NCBI RefSeq assembly: GCF_008831285.2
Contig: NC_045147.1
Location: 13,556,854-13,620,853 of the forward strand
Direction: 5' to 3'
Length of the DNA: 64,000 bases
From: Nymphaea colorata
Taxonomy: Eukaryota > Streptophyta > Magnoliopsida > Nymphaeales > Nymphaeaceae
Below the pieces are notes generated by a model that was not told the origin of the DNA, did not search any database, and worked only from the letters and a program-made list of their open reading frames with translations. This document shows, in pieces, positions 47,473 to 61,009 of the stretch; position 1 is the first letter of the stretch, and each line of letters starts with the position of its first letter. Both the position numbers and the translations under genes were made by a program.

Positions 47473-49590
47473 GAACCTCAAGTTGGGTGCTGAGAAGAGC
47501 ATGAAAGAAGGGCATTTCAGGCAAGGAGGCACCACCAAGTTGCAAAGAAGACTGATGAGATGAAGTCATGTGGAACGTCTAAGAAGATGATCGATTAGAT
47601 TTTAGTTTGACAGACCGTTACTGCAACTTATTCTTCTAGTAATCTTCTTCAAGCAACATGATGCAACCAGAGCCCTTTGTCATCTTTCCTTTGTAACTTC
47701 GTGCAACCTATGGCACAAGCATTATTGCATCTATATTATATTTTCATCCCTATTGTCGTTGTTCCACTAACCTTGTTTTGGTTGAAAATTGTGTCAAGTA
47801 CGTCCACTTGAATCTAATAGTAAGGATTGCCTCAACTAGGCTAACCACTTCACTTCTTTTTCAGTCACCAAGAGAACTACCAGTTTTCCTTAAACCTCAG
47901 ATACTCCTCCTTCACTGCTAGGAAGGTCTTTCCATTGCTTTAGCTTTACAGTGAGAGACGGATGGCAGATATCAAACCATTAGTATGCGAAGGCTCCCAT
48001 GCCTTTGACGCTCAATTTGGAAAACGTACGTCGACCGGCTAGATGTTGAAGTCTTGTTCTTCTTGAACTTTGAAGGCCTTAAACTAACTCAACTCATCAC
48101 GTTTATGGAGGTCTTTTGGGCATACTACCTAGCTAGAGATCCCAGTATCAATACCATGACCGCCTTTAAGTGCCTGAAGAACTGTGTGGGGCGCTTTATG
48201 AGCGTGCACTCACACATTGGCAGTTTGTCAGAGACGAAACATGTAAGAACTCTGCGGGTGACAGAAAAGTTTTACATCCCAAGGTAACGATGTGTCTACA
48301 GGTTTCGTATCAGGAGTGCATTCTTAATATTCTTTTGGAGTAAACTTGGTCGTGTGAAAAATTCCATACCACAGTAAACTGAATTTCTGGTTTCACATAA
48401 ATTTGAAGATCTGCTGGATCCACAGATTGCTTCTTCAGAGAATATACAGATACTGGGAAGGACTGAATTTGTGATGTTCATGTCATTTGCAAGAATTGCC
48501 TACTCTGGACTCAAACAGGCGGCCCAAGCACGTTACTAGTTACTACCTATGGGCTTTCTGAGACTGACCTTGTAACTGACAAAACTCCATGGATGTCTCG
48601 AAACGAGAAAAAAAAAAAAAAGAGCACGTCTTTTCAGAACTGTAAAAAAAAATTCCTTTCAGGAGAAACGCTTAGGACTTGAAGGATTACGTATAATGCC
48701 TTTGAAAGGAACATGGTTAGAGATTTAATCACTTCTCAATTGAAACTGCACCTCCTATTGGATAGGTCGTCTAGAATGGTTTGATCAGTCGTCTGTAAGG
48801 GCTTTATAAATGATAGCTGATAGGCACATGAGAATTCCCCCTAAGGATGATCGCGGGTTGTCATTTTGCTGGTCGTGGTATAGGAGAACCGATAAATCTT
48901 CTCGAAACTCAAAAGTACTATCTAATGTAAACATGCATTTTCTAAGGAAAATACCAAACATCACTTCATGCTTTCACAAAATTAAACATATGGACGTCAT
49001 CTTCACACTCAGAAGCTGATAAATCAACATTAAGGCGGTGTTTTGAACTGTATATATAAGATTTCTACGAGTTTAAAAAATCGATCTTGAATTCTTTGGC
49101 TAATAAGACCTTGTCATAGGACATGGTCACTGTGTGGATCCCCAAGTCTTTACACATGAAAGAAAATCTGTACGACTGTTAAAGAAAATCCCACAAATAC
49201 GAGAATGGGTCGGACCTGCCCAAAATTGGGAATGATCCTACTACGCATTTCTTTAATTGGTTATGTAAGAGAGAAAGAGAGAAAGCTTGCAGAATCTTAC
49301 TTGACGTGCCAACTTCGAGATTGAGTACCTGCATGTGGTTCTGCTTGGAGTAAACGCACAAATGCTCTCATCACCCTTAAGTACTGTGCGACATTCTTGG
49401 TCTGCTGTGATATTCATGTGCTCCGTGAATCCCGAAACCAAGTTGAGCACCCCCAAAGGTCCTTTAGTTTCCCTGAATTCTTTGGAGCCACATGGGTACT
49501 CTTTTTAGAGACTGAAAGCGCCTACTTCCCCTGCTTCTCCCTCTGCAAGCACTGGGACACAACACAATCTCTTCCTTTCTCTGCAAAGCC
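47473..49590. other. Intergenic DNA between CURT1B and the receptor pseudokinase gene
   Basis: The first few hundred bases should hold the CURT1B 3' untranslated region. Short open frames (for example 48054-48287) have no recognisable motif. No repeat stands out. The end of the stretch would contain the promoter of the downstream gene. Confidence 0.6.
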
Positions 49591-52397
49591 ATGTCGTCCT
49601 TCACCTCCTTGGTAGCTACCGGTCATCTTTTCCTGATTTTTCTCGCATGGTTTTGTCTTCAAGTTTCTATTTCTTCAAGTAATGATGAACCTCGATTGAT
49701 TAATCCCTGTAAAGAGCAATGTGGGACAATTCCAATTCCTTATCCCTTCTATTTAAGCAATAGTTCTTGTGGATTTGATGGTTTCAAGCTCAACTGCTCA
49801 AATTCCACCTTGTCTCTGACCCTGAACTCCAAGGAATATGTTGTTCTTAACATTTCGTCAGACGGTTTGCTGATAGACTTCTTCCCAGCTCGTTCTTGTC
49901 ATGCCCAACTAGATGACTTCGATTTCAAAGGCGATCAGTTGTATGGAATTTCTGTCGACAATGTACTACAATTTTCAGAGTGTCGGAACACATCTATTTG
50001 TCGCGAGATCTGTTCCATGCAGTTATGTGAAGGAAAGAGTGAGTGCTGCTATCTTCTTTCGTCCTATGCCGTGTGGCAACCTGGTGATGGCTTCTCTGTG
50101 TTTTCTGCATTCGGGTGCGAAGGATTTTCTTGTTGGCATTCTGATCCTCAGACGGAACGTGGAATTAAACTTGAATGGGGCATAACGAAGTTGAATTCCA
50201 GTGGATTATGTCACCATAGAGCCACCGTGGTTCATGCAAGGACTGTTGATGGAATGAGGTGCAGGTGTAAGACTGGGTTCACCGGTGATGGATTTGCCTA
50301 TGGGATTGGCTGCGTGAAATGTAAGTTAAGCAAATACTTAGTTTAGTTGAATAATTCCCTACCAAGTTTCTGTGGATATTACAAGCATGCTAGTAACTTT
50401 CCCAACGCAATGGGAAGTAAATGTAACCTATGTCAATGCTGCCAAATTTTTACTGGCTTATAATAGAATTTATCTCCAATTTGGCCTGGCTGTGCCAGGG
50501 AAAAGTATTGAAAAGGCATCTGACTCCTCCTTGAGAGTCCTGTGGACCTGTATAAATATGGTAACAAACGCGAGTCATTGATCTTTTCTCATGTGAAATC
50601 ACTTTGTTCAGTTAGATTCTTTTTATATCGATCCAGAGATGAGGAAATGCACATAGACTACTGCATATAAAATAATGCTGTTCATACATTCGTTACTCCA
50701 TTTTCGACCATCATCAAATTGAGATAAAAAAAGATCCAGAAATGAGGAAATGCACATAGACTACTGCATAGAAATTAATGCATTCATACATTCATTGCTC
50801 CATTTTCTACCATCATCAAATTGAAATAAAAAAAGCCATAAGTGTGATAGTTATCTACAATCATTGGAAGCCTTTCTTTTGTGCTTATTACGTTGGATCC
50901 ACCCTTCTTCTTTTCTTTGTCAGCAAGAGAAATGAGCCATCAAACCATGAAGGTAATTTAATCATGTTATAGGATCTGGAATTTCCAGAAAAAAAAACAA
51001 CAGAGATTCTAAATGTGTAAAGCTGCCAGACATGGTATATTTTCTCAAACTTTCCCTATATACGTGGGGGGCTGTCTCATGTCTCACTTGTACAATATCC
51101 AAAAAATCTGATTTGATTGGTTATCTTTCTTGAGTATTATTTTGCATTGCATTTGACAGCATGCAGCCGGCACGGTAGAATGGCCTATGGAAGTGCGTGC
51201 CACCTTCGCAACAACACTTCCATAATTATAGCTGGTGATGATCATGAGTCTTCTATATAATCTCTTAGTTAGTTGATCAATACTATTCAGTTCTAATGCA
51301 GACCATAGTTTGTGCACACAGGAGTATTGGCTTCAACGTCTCTTTTGGCTGTTTTAGCTATGTTACATGGATTACTTGGCAGATCTATCCAGAAGAGGCG
51401 GGATTGTGATCCTTGCAGCATCTTGAAAACCCCTGATTTCCAGAAGAATTGCAGTATCAGGATATTTTCTTATGTGGAACTTGAACGGGCTACAAATGGA
51501 TTTGCAGAAAAAGACAGACTTGGAAATTTTTCCAACGCGATGATATATGCTGGAGCGATCGATGGTGGGATTCCAGTAGCTGTTGAGAAAATTCAGTATA
51601 CAGGCCAAAAAGAGCTCTCTTTGTTGCTCAACAAGATAAATATTTTATCCGATCTTTCTCATGTCAACTTCGCCAGGCTTATAGGATGTTCTACCGACTT
51701 AAGTAAGACCATGTTTTTGGTGTACGAGTTGTTCATAAATGGCACTCTAGAGGAGCATTTGCAGAGTAAGGAAAGCCTAGCATTATGTTGGCACGACAGA
51801 ATCAATATTGCTGCAGGCATAGTGAAGGCTCTCTCCTACTTGCAGTATGAGATTTCTCCACCAACCTACCACCATAACATCAGCTCTGCTAATATTTTCC
51901 TTGACAAAGATCGTACTCCTAGAATTGCTTTGTTTTGCTCTGTTTTTAGTCCGATCATTGAAAAAGATGAAGAGGAGATCTGCAATTTAGGCTTGATACT
52001 GCTCGAGATAATCACTGGATCAAAGTCAGCAACTGATCCTGTGGTTCTCTCTAAAAAGATTGACGAAGGAAAGCTGGACGAAGTTATTGATCCATTCCTG
52101 CTCTCTCATCACGAAGGGTTACATCTAGACGAAGTACAGAGGGTAGCAGAACTTGGCTTGAGATGTGTGTCTGTCAGCAATAAAACGAAGCCCAGCATTC
52201 TGGAGATTGAAGAGGAGCTTGAAAGTGTGAGATGTTGCAGAAAAGAAAGCCACACACGCACTTCACTAGAAGAGACATTCTCAAACTCTAGCCTGCTGCA
52301 AATGATCTCAATATCGCCAGACTCTTCTCTGGTAGGCTCCTTAATCTTAGAGAATGGCATTTCCATCAGTTCTTCACTGGGTCCTGAATTGGCTTGA
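49591..52397 (+). CDS. Wall-associated-kinase-like receptor with a degenerate kinase domain (pseudokinase)
   Basis: Three exons, 49591-50320, 51160-51234 and 51322-52397, join to 1881 nt coding 626 aa; phases match (1 and 1). Order: signal peptide (about 1-30), cysteine-rich GUB_WAK galacturonan-binding-type domain from CKEQCGTIPIPYPF, an EGF-like segment CRCKTGFTGDGFAYGIGC, transmembrane helix about 264-288, then a WAKL15/20-like kinase fold with LEEHL, LLEIITG and helix motifs kept. Catalytic motifs are gone: the glycine loop reads LGNFSNAMIYAG (335 onward), the VAVK lysine is Glu357, the helix-C Glu is Lys373, HRD is HHN (452-454), DFG is LFC (472-474), and the activation segment with APE is missing. 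The frame is open throughout and splice sites are intact, so it looks like a non-catalytic receptor rather than a dead gene. It may signal as a partner or decoy. Confidence 0.85.
50631..50835. repeat. 103-bp tandem duplication in intron 1 of the pseudokinase gene
   Basis: Two units (50631-50733 and 50734-50835), each starting ATCCAGA-ATGAGGAAATGC and ending in an A-run. About 90% alike by eye. Intronic, no coding effect. Confidence 0.9.
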
Positions 52398-53642
52398 TAA
52401 ACGTCCATCTGAAATTCATACATACCTCTGAATAATTGTTTTTGTTGAGATTAACCCAAGTGAGTGGTTTGGGGGTTATGTAGATCCTTAAGACATTCAT
52501 TGCATAATAACCCGATGCGTAAATCATGGAAAAAAGTTCTCCATCTATGCGAATTGATTATTCTGAGTGAATGGGAGCAGAAAAAATTCTGCCAAATCAC
52601 ATTAATGTCTAGAGAAGGCTTTCAGGTCACTACCTTCTGGTGTCCAATCTAACCATTTGGGCAGCATGCAGTTGGGCGAATACAGAAGTTGCTACTCGAT
52701 CATATGCGTGTGGCTGTGACCATGTTAATCTCCAGGATTTGATGGTGAAGATGTCTGAGCATTTCAGTAGTGTGATGTATCAAATGGTTCCATCTAGAAA
52801 AACTAATCCAATACTATACGAGACGTTTGATTGCAAAGATCCACATTAGCCTTTTTCCAGAACTTCACATGCGGGTAGATGAAACGATTTGATTTTGGCT
52901 TCGTGACCGCTAACCAGATCGGAGGGCCGGTTAGAATTAGATATGATACAGGCTGCAGAAATAAGAAAACCTCATACCAACTCGACCATTTTGCAATCCT
53001 CTACTCGTAGGGCACAGATGACAGATGTTTTAGAATGTAATGCATAAAGCAGCGACCGTTCTATAATGAACTTGAAGGGTTGAAAAAGAGATAAAAATGC
53101 TACTGTAAAAGTCATGTGGCTATGCCGACGAATTTGAAACCAAAAACTGTAGCGAACTTTTCCGATGACTTGGGAGAGCTCTGACCAGCAAGCCTTACGA
53201 AAGACAGTACCAGGGGAAAGCTCAGACACCAGAGAATGACACAAACATGTTTCTTAACTCCTTACAAATAAGAAACTGAACTTAATTATGCTCATCTTTT
53301 CGTAGATTATCACGTTAGATTCATTCCTTTTCCCTCACTTTGCGATCAACGCATTTTATATCTTATAAACACAGACATGTTTTAATATTGCAAGTATACG
53401 CATATGTAGCTGTTCCGATCATTGTTTTATGCGCACCAAATGTTCGGCGATGTACATTGATGACGAGGAGGCGACATCAAATGCTTGTAACCAGTCCAAT
53501 TTCAAGATTTGACATATAGAAAAATAGAGATTGGACAAGATGACATGGCATTTCAAATCAGTCTGCGACATCACGATGAGATCCCATGAAGGCATTAGAG
53601 GTAAAAATGGAAAAAAAATGTTGGGAAAAGTTATTACATCAC
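52398..53642. other. Intergenic DNA downstream of the pseudokinase gene
   Basis: Probably begins with the 3' untranslated region of the receptor gene. No further exon with recognisable motifs is seen on either strand. Confidence 0.6.
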
Positions 53643-53715
53643 GGGGATGTAGCTCAGATGGTAGAGCGCTCGCTTAGCATGCGAGAGGTACGGGGATCGA
53701 TACCCCGCATCTCCA
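53643..53715 (+). tRNA. tRNA-Ala(AGC): tRNA-Ala (AGC)
   Basis: A 73-nt nuclear tRNA gene. The acceptor stem GGGGATG pairs with CATCTCC, and the discriminator base is A. The A box reads TAGCTCAGATGG and the B box GGGGATCGATACCCC (the T arm). The anticodon loop CTTAGCATG carries AGC at 53676-53678, read as IGC after editing of A34. There is no intron, and CCA is not encoded, as expected in plants. A T-run at 53738-53742 and later T-rich DNA can serve as the RNA polymerase III terminator. Confidence 0.97.
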
Positions 53716-53910
53716 ATTATAGCACATTGGCCCTTTTCTTTTTGTCCTTTTGTTTTTTCGTTGTCTATTATTTGTTCATTAGAAATCCTTCTATTCTTTC
53801 TCCTAAACAATCCACCGTCCCCCAAGACCACCTCATTCTAACAAATCCGGGTTTAAATTTGATTTGACGGGTGATCTTCTGCCCCCTCATTCTCGCTCTT
53901 TCTTTGTTTC

Positions 53911-53945
<35 letters not shown>

Positions 53946-54525
53946 CATGAATTTCAGAAGATAAAACTGCAGATCTCTTCATGAATTTAAGGTTAAATCT
54001 GATATCTGTGGCCATCAAATACATTCTAAAGGAGTCAGGATATGGAGCATGCCTCCATTATTAAATGGGCAGTTGCGGTTTGAATTATATGAGCATCAGA
54101 CTGTCAGTGCAAGCCAAAGAATTTATAGGCAAAACTTGAGGGCCAGAATGCCAGCCATGAGGTTCAAGCGACAAAGGCTTTCATCTCCAAATTATTTTTT
54201 ATGTGATAAATTTGGTTTTTTATGCGATAAACAAAACCAGATAAGATTAAAAAATTAATCAAATTCAAACCAGGCTTAGTACAACCAAGGCATGATCAAT
54301 ATCACAAGAAAGCAATTTAACTTCAAAATATGACCCACCATCTCATAACAGCAACCTTTCCTTGGCAAGAATGTAAGTGGATCAGATTATCTCATTATCG
54401 ATCTGGTTTCAAATCAATTTAGTTGGATTTGGTAAAGAAATCCATATCTGATTGCTGTTGATATTTGGATTTAGTATGCAGTTCCACCATTGCACTGGAT
54501 TTGAATCCAAGTTGGATTCGACATC

Positions 54526-55000
54526 TAAGGCTGCACACTTGCCGAGTCGAGCCCGAGCTTGGCCAGCTTGAGCTCGACTCGGCTCAAAAAACTTGAGCTC
54601 CTTATAGCAAGGTCCAGCTCAACTCGACTACACAAAATCGAGCTCGAACTCAACTCGTTTAACCCATTTAACTTGTTTAGGTGTTAATTCTTTTGGTGTT
54701 AACTCGTGTAAGCATTAACTTATTTAGCTCGTGTAAGTGTTAACTCATGTAACTCGTGAAAATTTATTTTTGACCTAAAAGTTATAACCAGTGATTCGAT
54801 AAACCGGTTTTGACAATGTTTTATATAGTACCAGTTTGCGAGTTGAGTGTAGTATAAATAAGTCAAGTTCCTGAAGGTCGAACTCAACTCATTTATCGTT
54901 CCGAGTATCTTTGTAAGCTTGAACTCGGCTTGTTTATAAACGAGAGCACAAGCCAAGTTTTTTCGAGTGAGTTTGAGTCGAGCCCAAGTTGGCATGGCGG
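54526..55000. repeat. GAGTCGAGCC-rich repeat, probably an old hAT-like relic
   Basis: Begins TAAGGCTGCACACTTG and contains many CTCGACTCGG/GAGCTCGA-type words and GTGTTAACTCGTGTAA variants. It ends near GAGTCGAGCCCAAGTTGGC. Such sequence is typical of non-autonomous hAT elements in plants, but I cannot find clear terminal inverted repeats or a target duplication. Confidence 0.4.
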
Positions 55001-57929
55001 TCGTGGAGCCCTATCCACAGATGAACCGTCGAAACTCAGAACTCGTACTAGTCGGATCAGAATCTGATTTTATAAATAAGGTCCAAATCCTGTTGCGTAG
55101 AGTCCGACTAGTTCGATTTCGGTGGCAACTAGATCCGATCTGGACCCAAACGTGAACCGCTTAGACCCGGGCCCCTCCTAAGCTGTGTCAAACACAATGA
55201 GCCGACGGGAATAAACTTGAGCGAGTGGATAGGCTTTCAAGTCAGTAAAATTCCAAACTCGACTTCTCCACCAGAGATGAACGGACGGTGCCTGAACAAA
55301 TGGGGCCCTTCTTCATATGAAGGAGCCCGGATGAACAGTAGGCTTCTGAAACGCGTCGTCACCTTTCGTCACATTAAATTTTTGTCTCCTGGGAAAAATG
55401 CGCTGCATCTTTGCCTGGGGAAGGCGAATCCAGAGAAGAGAACATGGCATGATGCCGCCTTTCCCGTCTGCATCTTTCATCCAGCGCATGCACCCTAGCT
55501 GAAGATCTTCCAGGTGGGGACAAAGCCTAAAGCATCAATCTTTCTCAGAGAATACCTCTGTGAGTCTGCATCACCGCTGATACAGATGTTCATTACTCCT
55601 GGCATCGGTCCAGGCCAAGTCAGTCAAATCTGCGTGAAGCCATCTAAGAGATCCCGTATCAAACTTAGAAAACTTGGCTCCAGATCATGAATTAGTTATT
55701 GGCTGCAATCAATGGTAACCGCTGCTGGGAGGTTTAAACTATTATTTCATGGTCAAGTTCTGCTCTGCAGTCAGCATATGATTCAAAACTTCAACCACCA
55801 GACTTTAATAACAGCTAATCGTGGAAGGACAAATCACTACCCGCAGTTTAGTTCTCCTTAATTTTGCCACCGGGAGTCAAAAGCTTAAAAGCAGTGGATG
55901 ATGGCGTCTGCTGTTTGAAGCTCCAGAAGGCATGGAGGTTTCAGACTCGTTTGATCAAAGTCTTGTCAGTTCCAGGCTAGCTTTTCGCCGTCAACAGGTT
56001 CAAAGTTCAAGGTTTATCATTATAGACATGAAACTCGGATTACTTTGAATTTGTAACGTCCTCTCAACTTGTATCAGGTTGGTGGAGCTCATGAAGGTCT
56101 CAGGAGTCAAAGTTGGCAGCGGCGGACAGGCCAACTCAAGAAAAAGATCAGAGCAGTGAACCCTGTGCAGAAATGGTGGGTTGGGACCCAACCCCCTGTG
56201 TGAAAGTGAAGTAACTACAGCCGATGCATTGTTTTCAAACCCTTTGAAAATGGGTGCACATGCACTGGGGATTACGACCAAAGTGGGACTAGGCAGCTGT
56301 CGGCTGTATCTGTGCGAGTCAGCTCTGAGCTTTGCTTGGTAGGTGGAAAGTGAGACCCACTCGGACCCTGACCAGGACTTGGCATCTATAACTGGGTCCT
56401 GAGAAGAAGGTACGAGCCAATTCAATGACTGATGGGTGGGGCAATGCAGGGAACAGGTACAGTTCAGGTAATCTTCAGCAGGACGCAGATATGGGTCCAT
56501 AATGATCTGGATACAGATCCATACCAAGTGTATCCGTCAAAGTGTCTCATGAAAATCATGGTCACATGAAGAACATTCAAACTAACCATGGATGAAAATT
56601 ACACCACTCCATTGACCCAGCTAGACTGTACCTTTTGAATGATTAAACTGAATAATACCCACGAAGGGTAGGAGCTTGATATTTACTGGGCGGGTAAAAA
56701 TGCTAGCTGCAAATAAATCTCATCGATCCACATCAAAAGGACAAGAAATAGACTATAGTTTGCTCTCTTTGAGATGAATATTTTCAACGTGGTGATAAAT
56801 CGAGGGAGGAAATTTGTACAGAAGTACTTTGCGTAGCAGGGAAAAGTTAAATTGGACAGCATCGTCGGGCAAGAGGTAAATTAAGACTATTGAATCAGCA
56901 AGGCAGAGAATTAGGTGCTCCATCACATTCATAAGCATAGTTATGTCAATAGACGCTTGCTTTTCTGGAAGTAGAGATGTCTACCCATGACGAAGGAGAC
57001 ATTTCGAGGGCACTCATTGATGACAACCAAAAAAACGAAGCTTTGTGGACAGGTCCTTAATCAATATTTAGGTGTTGTGAAACCCATAGATTTTAAATTG
57101 TGAGCTCATAATGCTTCTGCTATTTTACGATTTGCCGCGATTCAGTAGGCTTTGAACAAGAAATAGTAATATCTTGTACTGCTTGACTAATCCGTGTTTA
57201 CGTGGAAAATATGATCTGTTCAAACTTTTACTCTTTTAAATTAAGGCATGAAACTTATCTACAAGGGATTGAAGTTGAGCGTGACTTGCGTGCGCCGTAT
57301 ATGTCATATACGCCAAAAGAAACTCTCGGACATTTTGTTAATTATTTTAAAAGAGAATGTCCTTCTTAATCTTTTCACTTTTTAGATTTTTTTTTATCTT
57401 CACAGAGTTTTTTTTTTTTCATTAACCAAGAGTATTTTTGCCATTAACTATACTGGCCCATGAAAAATTCGTACACAAAAAATTCGTACACAAGTATGGC
57501 GTGCATGACCAGCTTCGATTAAAGTTGGGGTGTGTGAATCACACTAGCTGATGCCCATCATGATCTTGAAACACTTAAGCCCAAGACCTTCGAGTTCAAA
57601 GAATTTTAGGGTTCCTCACACAGTTGGAATTCATAATGCCATAGGGCATCAGTACAGTTCAGCCTATTTAAGCCATCAGATCTAGTAAAGTAATTTTCTT
57701 TTAGCATTGAGTTCCATAAGGACACACTAAAAGTAAGAAACATCATTCAGTTATTTTTATTATTATTATATTCTCAATATATTGTTCTAGATAGATAATA
57801 AAAGTCAAGTGTGCTAAGTGCCAACGTCAAGGTCCTGTTGCCATTCTCCTCTAAACCATTTTCTTTAGTCTATGCATCTGTCACTGCCAAGAGTACACCA
57901 ACTGCATTTCTTTGACCGACATGAACAGG

Positions 57930-58051
57930 CTCATGCACCTTCCCAATTTGTAAATTTTATACTACCATTGACTGTTAGCAACGGTGTTCGCTCATGCACC
58001 CTCCCAATTTGTAAATTTTCTACTACCATTGACTGTTAGCAAAGGAGTTTG
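57930..58051. repeat. 61-bp tandem duplication
   Basis: Two units (57930-57990, 57991-58051) beginning CTCATGCACC and sharing CCCAATTTGTAAATTTT and CTACCATTGACTGTTAGCAA. Only a few bases differ. Confidence 0.92.
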
Positions 58052-60384
58052 CAAGCGCTACAAGAGAATTAGAAAATTATATGTTGAGAACTGAAGGACA
58101 GATGTCCTAGTTATTGAGTTTGGTGGTTCCTCTTATAAAACTAGTTTCCTTAGACACATAAGAGTATGGACAAGACAAAATTGTTTAAGTCATGCAGTGA
58201 AAACCAGACGTACGTGTCCCTTGGTAATTGATTTCAAAGGAGAAAATGATGAGTTGTTCATATTTCGTTTGATGGATTGAGGTGAACTGAAAGCTAATCA
58301 AATGTAACTGTAAACATCCCCAAAGGAAGAAATACAAATGTCCAATCACTACATAAATATCAAAATTAGATACCGTTGTACTTACAGATTCATGTTTCTG
58401 GTTTGTCTAAGATTTATAATCCTGATCAGCAGAAGCTAGGACATTCTAAACCAATCGTAACCCTCCTTAGTAGCTTCTAATTAGTAGTTATGCAATTTAG
58501 ATATATCCCAGCAAACATCATATAAATATATAAAACGAGTCATTCTTAGTTTGAGTACAGACCTAATGATCCAATAAGGTACTTTTGATAGGAAAATTAA
58601 ACTTTGTGTTCCTAGTAACACGTTCCTAAAACACATGTTTTAATAACCTTATTTCTGTTTCAGGAGATACAATGTGATTTTGTCCTGCATTTCGTTCTTG
58701 ATTGTTAGAATATGAAAACAACATCCATAACTGTATATACTATATTTACTGAAATAAAGATACAGTATTTTTGGCACATGTGCTCTAAGAATATGTGCTC
58801 AAAAGCCACAATGTCGTTATTGATTAATGCTTTCTAAGGAGTTGTTTGGCATTAAGGACACTTTTAAGTGTCCCATGAATTCGTCCAAAAAATTAAGCAT
58901 ATTCATGGAATACTAGTTTTAAAGATTTATGAATCTGCCCAATCTTTGAGGCTGATTCTTAGGATACTCACAGAGTGTCCTGAATGCCGAACGACCCCTA
59001 AGGGGCTGGCAAGGATCAAGCCAATCCTTATGAGCATAAGAGGCTGCCCAGCAATTGAAGCATGAGAATCATTAGTTAATGTGCTCTCTGCACCATTAAT
59101 TGTGTGATCCCAATTGTTGTGCAGTTTTGATGACTTGACCTCGATTCTAAATTGAGGCATGTAAGTGACTCTGAGGAGCGAATCATGGAGGCAAATCCAA
59201 AGGCGGGCATGCCAAACATGAGAGCGCATTGTGGTCTAACGGGAATTCACATCACAGAAGGAAAAACCACACAAAATGAAAGCAATTTAATTAGTCTCAT
59301 TTTCATTGTAGACATATATTCTTGAGGTCAATTAACAGGCAATTAAAGTGGTTCTTCTGCTGTGAGACTGAAGCTGGGCCGTGCGGACTTCGGTAAACAA
59401 AGGGGACACTCTTTTATGTTAACATACTCACCGTTCTGTCAAGGTAAACCAATGGTAAAACTTCGGGGATATTCGAAACAGGAGCAGTCAGTGTGAAGCT
59501 TATGCGTGATCCTGATGAATATATAGGTAGGTCATCCCACTTAACTCATGCCTTTTATTGGAGGATACTACTACCAGACCAGAGAGTAAAGCATGGTAAT
59601 TGAAGGGTACTACTACCATAGTAAAGCATGGTAATTGATAAATATTCTTCTCTCGAATTAATAACTTTGTCATTTTCGAAAAGGACGGCACCTGCTTTAA
59701 TTTCCAGCTTGCCAAGATAAAACTACTGAGAAGAGAATAAGAGGAGGAAGGCAACTGGCCAGACGTTTGAGCGGCTTTATGTGAATATGTACCACGGATG
59801 GTGCAAGAACATCGTCGGCAGGAATTACTGCAGTAAATTAAAGCCCTGAAACTTTTCTTCTGGATCTCAACATGCTCATGTTTAACTTTCTTTAATGGTT
59901 TTTGTTGATGTAGAAGTAAAATAAAAGAAGAACGAATTAATCATGTCCATACAATGAAAAGGTCATGAATGAAGACAAATTTCTTGGCCTCTAGTCCCCA
60001 CATGGTAAGCAGTATCTCCCGGCCCCGCAGAGAGACATCTTAGCCACATTGCTAGAGGACAAGACATTTAGTCACGTGGAATTGGTATATGATAGTAAGA
60101 ACGGTGTGGGGCTCGTGACAAGAGACGCTCTTGGCCTGGCAATATTTGGCTTTGGCCACGGTTCACATCATGGCCCGGAAAACACATGCTCGGTTGGTTT
60201 AATTTCAACCATGTTTGGTCGTACGTCACAGGTGACTCCAACTCATTCCTTCTCTCATTCATCTGTACTCTCTCTCTCTCTCTCTCTTCTTTGTTCGATG
60301 GATGAAAAGAAAAGAAAGCAACTATAGGAAGGGACTTTGGCTGTGCACAGACAAGGTCCGTTTCAGTACATTTAATGGTGGAAC

Positions 60385-60385
<1 letters not shown>

Positions 60386-60422
<37 letters not shown>
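60386..60422. repeat. (TC)n microsatellite
   Basis: An uninterrupted TC run of about 18 units, followed by ACCAAATGATGG. Another shorter TC run lies near 60271-60288. Confidence 0.95.
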
Positions 60423-60425
<3 letters not shown>

Positions 60426-61009
60426 CAAATGATGGTAATACAACCGGGCAGGCTGGATGGTATGTAAACCCACATACTCGATTGAATTATTGGTGGCTCT
60501 ATCCTGATGGTATTGATATATATGCTCGTTTACTTAACTTTGGAAAGCCACTACTCACCAACTAAAACCCTTACCAAATAATAAATGTAGTTCTTATTGG
60601 TGGCTCCCTCTCTTTTTCTTTTCCGGCATTATCAAGATGGTGCAAGTTGAAAGCACATAGAATGCTCATTTCTAGCTGCAAGGTAAGAAATACATTTATT
60701 ATTTGGTAAGGGATCTAATTGCTGACTAGTGGCTTTCAACATGACAATTTATGTCAATGCAGAAACTATAGAATGCAGGTTCGGACTGATGAGATATGTT
60801 GACAATGAAGGAACCATGTGAAGGGGAAAATTTATCAAAAGAAACAAAATGAGAGAGAGGGTACCAGCGGCCATTATTCTCCTCCAACGATGCTTGTAGA
60901 GGGATCTCAGCTGAGCGGCACCACAATAGAAGTTTCTAAGAAGGACAGGCGGTTTCTCTGAGTTCAGTATTGTGAGTGGGTAAAGGTTCAGGACGAGGCT
61001 GGGTGTTGT

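Larger units (their letters stand above)
53716..61009. other. Gene-poor region with repeats
   Basis: About 7.3 kb in which I find no convincing gene on either strand. Open frames are short, uneven in composition and without motifs; the longest (56000-56527, minus, 175 codons) lacks any recognisable domain. Visible structure is limited to a TA run near 53917-53942, an old GAGTCGAGCC-rich repeat (54526-55000), a 61-bp tandem duplication (57930-58051) and TC runs near 60271-60288 and 60386-60422. Confidence 0.6.

Noticed and set aside
56000-56527. 175-codon minus-strand frame
   Set aside because: No motif, signal or neighbouring exon; the region has no other sign of a gene.
57930-58051. Repeats examined as a possible CRISPR-like array
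   Set aside because: Only two units, directly adjacent, without spacers; a simple tandem duplication in a plant genome.
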